Positions 16,506-24,236 of a DNA stretch of 24,236 bases are shown here, in pieces (position 1 is the first letter of the stretch; every line of letters begins with the position of its first letter). The notes beneath the pieces were generated by a model that made no database searches, had not been told where the DNA came from, and was given only the letters and a program-made list of their open reading frames with translations. Position numbers and translations under genes: made by a program. The stretch is taken from positions 1 through 24,236 of the forward strand of contig JACPBN010000077.1 in NCBI GenBank assembly GCA_016180275.1, given 5' to 3'. The stretch is from Candidatus Woesearchaeota archaeon (GTDB taxonomy: Archaea; Nanobdellota; Nanobdellia; Woesearchaeales; UBA10200).

Positions 16506-17743
16506 ATGGCAAAAACACGTTCATCCCTTGAAGCAGCAGGTTTGAAACAGCGCACTGCAAACATCTCAGAGAGAGTAAAGAAGATAGTTGTCTCTCCGAT
16601 AAAAGAGATGCGCATTCTTGCAGAAAAAGTTCCTGGTGCTATCTCATTTGGACAGGGAATGCCTTATGTTGACACTCCTCTTGCAATAAAAGAAAAATTA
16701 GTTACAGCATTAAAGACAAAAGATATCAGCAAATACTCAACAAGCCCTGGATTGCCTGAATTAAGAAAAGCTCTTGCAGAAAGAGTTATGAAGAAACGCG
16801 GCTTGCAGGGCGTAAAGCCTGAAGAGATTCTTGTTACAGTTGGCGCAATGGAAGGCTTAGGCGCAGCAGTCATGACTGTCATCAATCCAGGTGATGAAGT
16901 AATAGTTGTGACTCCTGGATTTTCTTCTCACATCGAGCAGATATTATTAGCAGGCGGAGTCCCAAAATTTGTACCATTGATTGAAAAAATAGGCTGGCAG
17001 CTTGACGTTAATGCATTTAAAAAAGCAATTACTAAAAAAACAAAGGCAATTATTTTATGCAATCCAAATAATCCTACAGGGAGCGTATATTCTAAAAAAG
17101 ATCTGCAGGAAATTGAACAGCTTGTTTTGAAACATAACATTATATTGATCTTAGACGAGCCATATGACTTTTTATTGTATGATAATGCAACTCATTATAG
17201 CCCTGCATCAAATCCAGCGTTAAAAAACAACCTGATTGCATGTTTCAGCTTTTCAAAAGAGTTTGCAATGACCGGGTATAGAATTGGCTATGTATATGCT
17301 GATTCCGGCATAATAAACCAGATGATGAAGGTGCATGATGCATTTTGTATATGTGCTGCGAGAATCTCGCAAGAAGCTGCATTGGCTGCACTAGAGATAA
17401 GTGATGAGTTTACTAAAGATCTTGTGAAAAAATTGGATTACAACAGAAAACTTGTAATGAAATGGCTTGACAAGATGCCAGATATCAGGTTCCAAAGGGT
17501 GCATATTATATCTTTCCAAAATACAAAATAGCGAATCTGAAACTAAAAAATACTGAAAATTCTAAAGATATGAATTCATTTGATTTCTGCTTAAAATTAT
17601 TATACGAAGCAAAAGTAGAAACTGTGCCAGGCGCAGCATTTGGGCCTGCTGGAGAAAATCATATCAGGATGAGCTTTGGTGCAAAGCCAGAAGAGCTAGA
17701 GGAAGGGATGAAGAGATTGAAGAAGTGGAGCGAAAGTGTATAA
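16506..17743 (+). pseudogene. Class I/II PLP aminotransferase, broken by one-base frameshift
   Basis: The first frame (16506-17531) gives 341 residues with aminotransferase fold type I landmarks: N-P-N-N-P-T-G at 186-192, L-D-E-P-Y with Asp217, and S-F-S-K with the PLP-binding Lys251, then M-T-G-Y-R-I-G. The normal sequence ends at about residue 329 and the last dozen codons are out of frame. From 17492 the other frame continues P-K-G-A-Y-Y-I-F-P, a hallmark of the family, and runs to TAA at 17741-17743, including E-N-H-I-R with the substrate-carboxylate Arg. Adding one C to the CC at 17492-17493 would rejoin both parts into a 412-residue protein of normal length. No slippery heptamer is visible. 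The rest is undamaged, so this is a sequencing error or a very recent mutation. Substrate could be aspartate or an aromatic amino acid; this cannot be decided by eye. Confidence 0.88.
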
Positions 17744-17750
17744 AGAATAA

Positions 17751-19571
17751 TTATAGTTTTAATAAATCAAATATTTCTGTTACATTCAATTCAAATGCAA
17801 CTACAGGCGTCTCAATTCCGAAATTAGCAAGCACTTTAGGATGTATCTCGCCGATAAATGCAATTTTTCTCTCAACATTATCTCTCTCTTCTACTTCATT
17901 TCCGTCATCCTCTTTATTATTTACTTTCCTTACAATCACTCTTCCAACTCTGCCAGGCACGAAGCTTGGGTGCTCAACTGGCAAAATCTCGTTTGGCAGT
18001 TGCAGTAATTTTAACAGATATTCAATTACTTGTTTTGCCTGGGTGAAATCTGCATTGTTATGGCAGATGGCTACGCCTAATCTCTTAAACTCTTCAACTC
18101 CAGTCTCCTGTGATGTTAATAGCGAAAGGTTATCTGTACTTATCATAGCGTTTAACTTTTTATCCTCCCTCTCTTCTTCTTTTTTCTCATTAACTTTTCT
18201 TGCAACAACACCAATCTCAAATAGGTTCTGTGGAAACTCATTGTGTTTGTTCTCGCTCAAAATCTTCAATAAATTAGGCAATATCCAGTTTCTTACTGAA
18301 TTATAATCTTCTGTCAATGCATTTGCCAGTTCGACGACCTGCACATCTTCTTTCTCACTCAAATTCATCTTATTAATAAGCTCATTCTTATTGCTGATAT
18401 GGTAAGTATTTGCTTCTGTAAAACCTAACCCTACAAATATATCAGAAACATGCCTGATAAAATTATCTTCAGCATCTTCTTCAGCAATTGTAGCTACTTT
18501 TGGTATTTCTGAAGTAAAGTTATCATAACCGTAAGCGATAGCAACATCTTCCATTAGGTCTGCCTGATGCAATATGTCTGCTCTATAAGCTGCAATTAAT
18601 GCAACATCATTCTCAGCTTTGTCTATCCCATAACCCATCTGCTCAAGAAATCCATTGACCTCTTTTTTCCCTAGTGATAATCCAAGCATCCTGTTTATAT
18701 AATCATAATCAATCTTCATCTTTCTTGCAGCCATGTCAGGAACATCAAATCTGCCTTCTTTACCTACTTTCTTATCATCATACATCATCTCAATGGTCTC
18801 GATCTTTGCGCCCATGTCATATAAAGATGCAGCAATTATGTTTATTGCATAAGTTATCACATTAAGATCAGGGCCAGTGCCTTCTACAAACAGCTCTGTT
18901 GTTGATTCATCTATCTTACCGACTGTATCAGAATTGATCAAAGGAGGCATCGACATTATTGTGTTATTATCGTCAACAAACACAGAAAATTTATCCCAAT
19001 CTCTGCAAATATGCCCATATTCTTTGCCTTTTGGATGATGTTCTAATATTTCTAAAGCACCCATCTCTTTGCTGAAGCCTAACGGCACAAATCTGATCTT
19101 CTTTGGCTCGATGCCTTTGAATCTGACTGGAAATTTTATTTTTTCTAAGGGATATAATCCTAGTCCGCCTTTCTTTCTCTTTCTTGTAAGTGTCATGCCT
19201 AATTTTTCCTGCAGCTGTATTATCTCTCTTACTTTCTCTGCATCAAGCTTTAAGTTGCGTGCAATAAAAGCAACTGCATAGGGCCATTCTTTTGGCAAAG
19301 AAGATTCAACAAATAACTTGTAACCAGAAGATTCTGATTTAAACTCATGCAACCCCTTAGCTGCGCCTATGAATGTCTTAAATGCTCTTCCAAATCCCTG
19401 CTCAGAAAGCATGTCTGGCCTGTTAGGAAACACTTCTACATGGATTTCTTTCTCATTTAAGCTTTCCAAATCTGTGCCGATTAAAGCAATTCTGTCTTTC
19501 AGCTTTTCTTCAGTCAGCTTTTTCCCAGCTAATTTCTCAAACACCTGCCTGTTTAGGGTTACTGTTGGCAT
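17751..19571 (-). CDS. pheT: Phenylalanyl-tRNA synthetase beta subunit
   Basis: The beta subunit pairs with PheS in the alpha2-beta2 enzyme that charges tRNA-Phe; its B3/B4 domain edits mischarged tyrosine and its C-terminal part supports the catalytic core. The N-terminus P-T-V-T-L-N-R and the motif V-F-P-N-R-P-D-M-L-S near residue 50 are typical of archaeal PheT, as are L-F-V-E-G-T-G (near residue 228), the B5 region M-A-A-R-K-M-K-I and L-F-E-I-G-V. The length of 606 is longer than the roughly 550 usual for archaea; acidic, charged inserts near residues 470-490 and 555-575 explain most of this. A Shine-Dalgarno site GAGGAA (19583-19578 on the minus strand) precedes the ATG. Its stop lies 7 bases from the convergent aminotransferase stop. 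The upstream gene ends 18 bases before it, so it is probably the last gene of a pheS-led block. Confidence 0.94.
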   Translation of the reverse strand: MPTVTLNRQVFEKLAGKKLTEEKLKDRIALIGTDLESLNEKEIHVEVFPNRPDMLSEQGFGRAFKTFIGAAKGLHEFKSESSGYKLFVESSLPKEWPYAVAFIARNLKLDAEKVREIIQLQEKLGMTLTRKRKKGGLGLYPLEKIKFPVRFKGIEPKKIRFVPLGFSKEMGALEILEHHPKGKEYGHICRDWDKFSVFVDDNNTIMSMPPLINSDTVGKIDESTTELFVEGTGPDLNVITYAINIIAASLYDMGAKIETIEMMYDDKKVGKEGRFDVPDMAARKMKIDYDYINRMLGLSLGKKEVNGFLEQMGYGIDKAENDVALIAAYRADILHQADLMEDVAIAYGYDNFTSEIPKVATIAEEDAEDNFIRHVSDIFVGLGFTEANTYHISNKNELINKMNLSEKEDVQVVELANALTEDYNSVRNWILPNLLKILSENKHNEFPQNLFEIGVVARKVNEKKEEEREDKKLNAMISTDNLSLLTSQETGVEEFKRLGVAICHNNADFTQAKQVIEYLLKLLQLPNEILPVEHPSFVPGRVGRVIVRKVNNKEDDGNEVEERDNVERKIAFIGEIHPKVLANFGIETPVVAFELNVTEIFDLLKL

Positions 19572-19589
19572 ACTTATTTCCTCATTATT

Positions 19590-20624
19590 TTACACATCAA
19601 ACTCTTTTATTGCTCTAGCCAATTCCTTCTTGGCAGAATCTCTTAACACTAATGTAACTTTTAGTTTTGTTGCTGTGTCTGCATATGTTGATAATGAAGT
19701 ACCTTTGTTATCTGATTGATAATCAATTGTCCAGGCAACTTCACTATTTGCAGGGAGAGTCTGCATTATATTCGGTAATGTAAACTTATTTGGTGAAGTA
19801 GCTATGCCTTCCTCTGTTACACTATATTCTATTGTTAAAGGTTTTACAACATCTGACTTCTTGTTCAATATCTTATATTTTATTCTCAATAACCTGCCAT
19901 ATCCTTTAGACTCATCAGTTTCTATTCCAACACCATCAAAGTCTAATGTAAGCTGCCCTGGTGTGCCAGCTGCAACAGGCGGTATAGTTGTTTTAGATGA
20001 GGTATTAGTTGTAGTTGATGATGTCTTATTCTCTGTCTTAGTCTCAGTTGTTTTTGTATCTATGGTTGTTGTCTTATTATCTTCTGTCTTTGTTTCTTCA
20101 GCTTTTGCAGTAGTTGTATCTATGTTTTGTTTGCCTGCATCACCGCCTAACTGCTGTATTGCAGTAAGATTTCCTTCGTTTGTTTTATATATAGAAGTCA
20201 TTCCAACAACGTAATTTATCAAGAAAGCTAATCCGATCAAAAATCCAATAACTATAGCTGCAGTTATCAGGTTCTTTAGTGTAAGGTGAGGTTTAATAGA
20301 ATCAATAAAATTTCCTTTGCCATCTTTATGCTTAAAATCATCATACCTGAACTTATTATCGTCATCATCTGAACGGCTGCTGAACAGCTCTTTCTTCTCT
20401 GCTTTTCTATCATCTCTTTTTTCTTCTTTCTTTGAATGCTTTGGCTTAGAATAATCCTCTCCTCTCTGCTCAGCTTTTTCCTTTCTTATCTCTTCCCTTA
20501 TATTCTCTCTTTCTTTCACTCTTCTTTCAACTTCAAGCTCTTCCTCTACTTCATCCATGTTCTTTTTCATATCATCTAATCTTTCCTGCAGTTGCGCCAT
20601 CCGTTCTTCATGATCGTCTTTCAT
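19590..20624 (-). CDS. Single-pass membrane protein with coiled coil and Thr-rich stalk
   Basis: I chose the ATG at 20624 because the Shine-Dalgarno sequence AAGGTGAT (20636-20629) sits 4 bases before it; GTG at 20633 and ATG at 20630 overlap that site. The product is 344 residues. Residues 1-95 are highly charged, with heptad-like E/R/K repeats that suggest a cytoplasmic coiled coil. A transmembrane helix spans about 118-142. A Thr/Lys-rich linker (about 168-213) with several N-x-T/S sites looks like a glycosylated stalk, and the last 120 residues form a beta-rich domain that resembles a transglutaminase-adjacent or Ig-like fold in pattern only. I do not recognise the family. It lies between an endonuclease-like gene and pheT on one strand, 18 bases before pheT, yet has no evident link to tRNA charging. 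Confidence 0.85.
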   Translation of the reverse strand: MKDDHEERMAQLQERLDDMKKNMDEVEEELEVERRVKERENIREEIRKEKAEQRGEDYSKPKHSKKEEKRDDRKAEKKELFSSRSDDDDNKFRYDDFKHKDGKGNFIDSIKPHLTLKNLITAAIVIGFLIGLAFLINYVVGMTSIYKTNEGNLTAIQQLGGDAGKQNIDTTTAKAEETKTEDNKTTTIDTKTTETKTENKTSSTTTNTSSKTTIPPVAAGTPGQLTLDFDGVGIETDESKGYGRLLRIKYKILNKKSDVVKPLTIEYSVTEEGIATSPNKFTLPNIMQTLPANSEVAWTIDYQSDNKGTSLSTYADTATKLKVTLVLRDSAKKELARAIKEFDV

Positions 20625-20681
20625 AGTCATCACCTTGAGTGTTTCTATTATTATCTACACATACAAAATAGGCTTTATTTA

Positions 20682-21941
20682 TTAAATTTGCTCTTTAGCG
20701 TAATATGCAACAACCTGATAGCCATTCTTATTTGTCTTAATGGTTTTGATTTCTTTGCCTATTAAATTTGCCATACTTAAAATATAAATGTACTTATACA
20801 ATGTCGTTGCTGCAACATTTATTTTCTTAATCTTCAATTCTTCTATAATCTCATTTATTTCTGCTTTTTTAAGATGCTTTATGGCATTATAAATCTCTCT
20901 AAATCTGACTCTATTGTGATGATGCAGAGGAAATAACTTTTCAAGCGCATTAAAATCAACTATTTTTAATTCACCTAAGAAGAAAAGTGTCTTTTTGTGT
21001 TTTGATGTACCCTCTAAAAAATAATCTTTCCATCTTTTGAGTAATCTCTTATCTCTTCCAGAGCTAGATTCAAGACACATAGCATATTTACTTTTGTTAT
21101 AAGTAATCTTAAAGCTTATCTTATCTTTTTTTAATACTTTGATTATGTCTTGCATAAGCTGGCTGCTCATTGTTGTAAATGCAATATTTCCAGTTGTTTT
21201 CACACAGCCATCAAATGTAAAAGCACCTCTGACAAATGCTTTCCTGATTAAGAATGGAGATCTTTTAATAATATCGGGCATTGAAACAGTTGCGGCTTTT
21301 CTTCCTGGACTAAAGCCAAATATCATCTCAAAATATCTAGTTATAACTCTATTTTTTATCCACAGATTCCAGCAATGTTCTTTTTCTGAATATGTTATCC
21401 TGCCGTTGAAGCTAAACAATCCATATATCTTATCCTGAAGGCATTTAATCGATGCTTCATAGCCTTCAGTTATTTTTATATAATAGTCATTTGAACTTCC
21501 GCAGAAATATCCATCTGCAGCGAATGCACCGATAAATTCAGCTAACTCTACTGAGATTGTCTTAACGGCAACTACAGGTTTTGTAAGACGATTCTGGAAG
21601 AATAAGGCAATTATGTCATTCTTAATTTGTATCTTTAAGTCAGAGTTTAGATAATTGCATAATTCATCTACTACTTTAATCGGAAGACAACATGACTTAT
21701 CTGAGTTCTTTAATGCTATTAAATGTTTTTCCAATGTGCTTTTTCCGCATGCTAATTTTTTGTACATTGCAGCACTTATGTCGCTTTGCTTTGTTATTTC
21801 TAATCTCTTTAGGTATTCATCTCTTAATCCGTCAGATTTGAATGTGCACCATAGCCAAGAATTAGGTGACTTAGCAACCTTTGCATCTAATTTGAAAAGA
21901 TCAAAGACTTCATTTTTTGGAGATAAGTTGTAGTTTTTCAT
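20682..21941 (-). CDS. Stand-alone LAGLIDADG endonuclease-like protein
   Basis: The product is 419 residues. Two LAGLIDADG-type motifs are visible: F-I-G-A-F-A-A-D-G at 136-144 and V-R-G-A-F-T-F-D-G at 237-245, each keeping the acidic residue that binds metal (Asp143, Asp244). The spacing of 101 residues fits a single-chain, two-motif enzyme. The N-terminal 130 residues hold a helix-turn-helix-like segment (about 55-79, A-A-M-Y-K-K-L ... S-T-L-E-K-H-L) and the C-terminal 90 residues look like a winged helix. It has no intein splicing blocks. Such proteins either cut DNA as homing endonucleases or have become regulators; the intact acids favour the first. It lies between pheS and the membrane protein gene, 117 bases from pheS and 57 from the next start. 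No clear Shine-Dalgarno site is seen. Confidence 0.85.
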   Translation of the reverse strand: MKNYNLSPKNEVFDLFKLDAKVAKSPNSWLWCTFKSDGLRDEYLKRLEITKQSDISAAMYKKLACGKSTLEKHLIALKNSDKSCCLPIKVVDELCNYLNSDLKIQIKNDIIALFFQNRLTKPVVAVKTISVELAEFIGAFAADGYFCGSSNDYYIKITEGYEASIKCLQDKIYGLFSFNGRITYSEKEHCWNLWIKNRVITRYFEMIFGFSPGRKAATVSMPDIIKRSPFLIRKAFVRGAFTFDGCVKTTGNIAFTTMSSQLMQDIIKVLKKDKISFKITYNKSKYAMCLESSSGRDKRLLKRWKDYFLEGTSKHKKTLFFLGELKIVDFNALEKLFPLHHHNRVRFREIYNAIKHLKKAEINEIIEELKIKKINVAATTLYKYIYILSMANLIGKEIKTIKTNKNGYQVVAYYAKEQI

Positions 21942-21983
21942 ATCTTAATTTTATCTAGCTTAAATCTAAATGATTTTCTAATT

Positions 21984-22003
21984 TTATAATTCGAAAATTA
22001 TAA
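21984..22003 (-). other. Hairpin with TTCG loop between pheS and the endonuclease-like gene
   Basis: An 8-bp perfect stem (21984-21991 with 21996-22003) encloses a loop that reads TTCG on the minus strand, the transcribed strand of both flanking genes. It lies 42 bases before the endonuclease-like start and 55 after the pheS stop. It could end pheS transcripts or, because the stem contains TTATAA, act as a promoter element for the next gene. Confidence 0.45.
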
Positions 22004-22058
22004 TTTATTAGGGCTTTATTTCTTAATGAAAAACACAACATCTAAAAAATTCAAAGTT

Positions 22059-23624
22059 TTATCTTAAAAATAGTTTGCTTTCTCTGATAAGCTTAAGGTC
22101 ATTTTTGTAAATATCTCTTAAGTCATTAAATTCATAATAATCCATCAGTATCCTTTCTAAGCCTAATCCCCATGCTAATACTGGAATATCCTTGCCTAAT
22201 AATGGCACTACAACTTCTGACCTAAATATACCAGCGCCTCCTAATTCCATCCACTTCTTCTGTATGGGATGCAATACCTCGACTTCAGTGCTGCAATTTG
22301 TATATGGAAAGTAGGCAGGCCTAAATCTTACTTTGTCATACCCCATGTTTTTGAAAAAATCCTTTAGATAGCCTAGCAGATGCTTGAAGTTTGCATTTGG
22401 ATCAACTACTATGCAGTCTGTCTGATGGAATTCAAACAGATGCTTCCAGTCTAATGTCTCATTTCTAAAAACAGTTCCGACAGAGAAAAATTTTGCTGGA
22501 AGATCGCTTTCCTTTAATCTTGCAAGCGTCTGTGCAGATAAGACTGTAGTATGTGTCCTTAATACATTCTTTCTGGCTTCTTCAATGTTCCAATCATATC
22601 TCCAGCCAGTGCTGCCTGTCTTTCTTCCATACTCATGTGTTTCCTGAATATTTTTTATTAGTTCCTTTGAAGCAGCTTTGCTTGGGATATAAGCTAGATT
22701 TGGATTTTTAATGAAAAATGTATCTTGCATCTCTCTTGCCGGATGGTCCTGTGGAGTAAACAATGCATCAAAGTTCCAGAAGCTTGGCTGCACAATATTT
22801 CCTTTCATCTCCTTAAAGCCAAGATCAAGCCAGATTCTTTTGACATAATCTATAGCTTCATTCATGAAATGTCTTCTTCCGCCAAATACTCTGCTTACAG
22901 ACGTTTTGATATTATATGCCCTAAAATGCTTTGTTTTCCATGAGCCGGTTTTCAGCAAATCTGGACTAATTCTGTCAATAACTTCCTCGTTGCTTATTCC
23001 TGCTTTAAGGACATTTCTGCCAAGGTCTGTTAATACTGCGTTTCTTATCTTGTACAAGTCAATCTCTAACAATCCTTTTCTTTTGACAAGATATTGCAAT
23101 GAGTTTTTATCTTCCTTAGGCAAATGTTTTACTTCAAATGGAAAATCTTTTTCAAGGATTTTTTCTTCAGTAAGTTTCTCTTTCAATAGCTTTTTACCAA
23201 TATCAGTTAATTGAACAAACAATATGTTTTTCTCTGCATCCTTTCTAACATTAATCGCGTTTTTTACTTTTAATATACCTATAGATACATTTACTTCTTC
23301 TTTTGTGATATTTACAGGATTAATACCTGATTGAATATCATGCTCTTTTCCATCAGCAAGTGCCTCTAGAAATCTTCTCTCAGGCAGTTTATTCAACTTG
23401 TATTTTTTGCCGTTCTCTCCAAGAACAGCTAACTCCTTAACTTCTTCCTTTAGAATTACCAGCTTTTTATTCTGCAGCCATTGCAATGCCCTTAAAACTT
23501 CTACCTGCTGTAAACTGCTTTCAGTTACTAAATCATCCAATTTTGAAAATCTTTCTACCAAAGGAAATACTTTACGTTCTAGCGGATGCAGCTGGTCTGC
23601 AATTGCCTTTATATCTGTAGTCAT
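22059..23624 (-). CDS. pheS: Phenylalanyl-tRNA synthetase alpha subunit
   Basis: This is the catalytic subunit, a class II synthetase that activates phenylalanine and charges tRNA-Phe together with PheT. The length of 521 matches archaeal PheS. The N-terminal 220 residues are winged-helix tRNA-binding repeats. The catalytic domain shows Q-P-S-F-W-N-F-D-A-L at 279-288, the motif D-H-P-A-R-E at 293-298, motif 2 around F-R-N-E-T-L-D at 386-392 followed by H-L-F-E-F-H-Q, and motif 3 with G-L-G-L-E-R at 486-491. The start is an ATG about 50 bases downstream of a TATA box. It is the first gene of a minus-strand block that ends with pheT, with two unrelated genes in between, and it is transcribed divergently from the aminotransferase fragment. 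Confidence 0.96.
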   Translation of the reverse strand: MTTDIKAIADQLHPLERKVFPLVERFSKLDDLVTESSLQQVEVLRALQWLQNKKLVILKEEVKELAVLGENGKKYKLNKLPERRFLEALADGKEHDIQSGINPVNITKEEVNVSIGILKVKNAINVRKDAEKNILFVQLTDIGKKLLKEKLTEEKILEKDFPFEVKHLPKEDKNSLQYLVKRKGLLEIDLYKIRNAVLTDLGRNVLKAGISNEEVIDRISPDLLKTGSWKTKHFRAYNIKTSVSRVFGGRRHFMNEAIDYVKRIWLDLGFKEMKGNIVQPSFWNFDALFTPQDHPAREMQDTFFIKNPNLAYIPSKAASKELIKNIQETHEYGRKTGSTGWRYDWNIEEARKNVLRTHTTVLSAQTLARLKESDLPAKFFSVGTVFRNETLDWKHLFEFHQTDCIVVDPNANFKHLLGYLKDFFKNMGYDKVRFRPAYFPYTNCSTEVEVLHPIQKKWMELGGAGIFRSEVVVPLLGKDIPVLAWGLGLERILMDYYEFNDLRDIYKNDLKLIRESKLFLR

Positions 23625-23670
23625 TTATTCTTCACAACCTTAATCTTAATATGCACCAAGACACTAGAAT

Positions 23671-23680
23671 ATATTTAAAT
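23671..23680 (-). promoter_or_regulatory. TATA box of pheS
   Basis: On the minus strand the sequence ATTTAAATAT lies about 50 bases before the pheS ATG. Transcription would begin near 23648, leaving a leader of about 24 bases. It is a strong archaeal TATA match in the divergent spacer. Confidence 0.55.
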
Positions 23681-23715
23681 GTTGTTGTAAGTATGGCTAA
23701 AAGAAATTGAAAAAA

Positions 23716-23724
23716 CATTTAAAG
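23716..23724 (+). promoter_or_regulatory. TATA-like element of the aminotransferase fragment
   Basis: CATTTAAAG lies 33-41 bases before the ATG at 23757, on the other side of the divergent spacer from the pheS box. A start near 23745 would leave a very short leader, in line with the lack of a Shine-Dalgarno site. Confidence 0.4.
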
Positions 23725-23756
23725 AGGGTCATTTTTGCAGACAATTGTGAAAAAGT

Positions 23757-24161
23757 ATGGCATTAGAGACAACGGTAAACCAAGGTTATTTGGATATGAA
23801 ATATGCAATTCGCGGCCCTATTCCACAAGAAGCAGATAGATTAAGAAGGGAAGGAAAGGTAATTGTCCCTTGCAATATCGGTAATCCGCAACAACTTGGA
23901 CAAAAACCACTAAACCTTTTTAGGAGGGTAACAGCCCTAACAGATGATGAATCTCTTCTTAAAGCAGAAATAATTGATCATGATCCAAACCTAAGAACTA
24001 TTTCTGAGGTAGCTTCATCATTGGCTCGAGATATTTTAGGTAAGATTAATGAAGAACAAGGATCAGATAACACAGGCGGTACAGGCCCTTACTCTCAGAG
24101 CAAAGGCTATGAGTTTGTTAGGGAAGCAGTTGCCAGATTTATTGGTAGTGTTAGTGTTTGA
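23757..24161 (+). pseudogene. N-terminal fragment of an alanine-aminotransferase-like protein
   Basis: The 134 residues match the start of eukaryote/archaeal-type alanine aminotransferase by pattern: Y-L-D-M-K-Y-A-I-R-G-P-I near residue 12, then N-I-G-N-P-Q-Q-L-G-Q-K-P, and G-P-Y-S-Q-S-K-G ... V-R-E-A-V-A-R-F-I at 107-129. Family members are about 400 residues or longer and carry the PLP lysine far downstream, so this piece cannot be active alone. After A-R-F-I the sequence departs from the family, reads G-S-V-S-V and stops. The following 75 bases have stops in each frame I checked and no visible continuation. The break may be a real truncation, an insertion at about 24141, or an assembly edge. 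Its own promoter and intact codons up to the break suggest the loss is recent. Confidence 0.75.
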
Positions 24162-24165
24162 CTGA

Positions 24166-24197
24166 CAGAAAGTATTTTATAGTAATAGTACTTTCTG
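24166..24197 (+). terminator. 9-bp hairpin after the truncated aminotransferase
   Basis: CAGAAAGTA at 24166-24174 pairs perfectly with TACTTTCTG at 24189-24197 over a 14-base AT-rich loop. It begins 5 bases after the stop codon. It may end transcription, or it may be the terminal inverted repeat or structure of an inserted element; no T-run follows. Confidence 0.4.
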
Positions 24198-24236
24198 CTG
24201 TATATGATAAACATAATATGCCTCAAATGTGAAACC

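Noticed and set aside
17486..17500. Programmed -1 frameshift in the aminotransferase gene
   Set aside because: No X-XXY-YYZ slippery heptamer or downstream stem is visible at the junction, and such control is not known for this family; error or mutation is simpler.
20682..21941. An intein or a WhiA-type sporulation regulator
   Set aside because: No splicing blocks or flanking extein sequence occur, and both LAGLIDADG acids are kept, unlike in regulators that have lost them.

Overview
The window looks like genomic DNA of a small-genome archaeon, most likely a DPANN-type lineage such as Woesearchaeota or Pacearchaeota. This is inferred from an archaeal/eukaryal-type leucyl-tRNA synthetase, archaeal-type PheRS alpha and beta subunits, archaeal TATA boxes (TTTAAATA type), GAGGTG/GGTGAT Shine-Dalgarno sites, a strongly AT-rich sequence, and many membrane proteins with class III (prepilin-like) signal sequences. 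The lineage was not confirmed by any search.

Region 1 (2-13445, + strand) is a cell-surface locus. It opens with two giant exported proteins. The first is a Cys-rich, Ig-like-repeat protein whose 5' end lies outside the window. The second carries calcium-binding thrombospondin type 3 repeats, one transmembrane helix and a 360-residue charged cytoplasmic tail. Eight pilin-like genes follow in a row, all starting with a short basic stretch, a K-K-A/(Q,D,E) or similar cleavage motif and one hydrophobic helix. The first four (8975-12043) have medium to large unknown extracellular domains. The last four (12185-13445), behind their own promoter, are about 86-105 residues long and share a six-cysteine C-terminal module, C-x6-8-C-x5-10-C-x11-14-C-x5-13-CC. 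No prepilin peptidase, assembly ATPase or platform protein lies in the window. The layout suggests minor pilins, small structural or effector pilins, and large tip or adhesin proteins, but this is inference.

Region 2 (13584-17743, + strand) holds leucyl-tRNA synthetase and a class I/II aminotransferase that is broken by a one-base frameshift near 17492, with an intact-looking C-terminal part in the next frame.

Region 3 (23624-17751, - strand) is a pheS ... pheT block whose two PheRS genes are separated by a stand-alone LAGLIDADG endonuclease-like gene and a single-pass membrane protein. It converges on region 2 with only 7 bases between stop codons.

Region 4 (23757-24236, + strand) starts divergently from pheS and holds only the N-terminal third of an alanine-aminotransferase-like protein, ended by a stop codon and followed by a 9-bp hairpin.

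There is no gene-free stretch longer than 300 bases. I saw no tRNA, rRNA, CRISPR array or recognisable insertion sequence.
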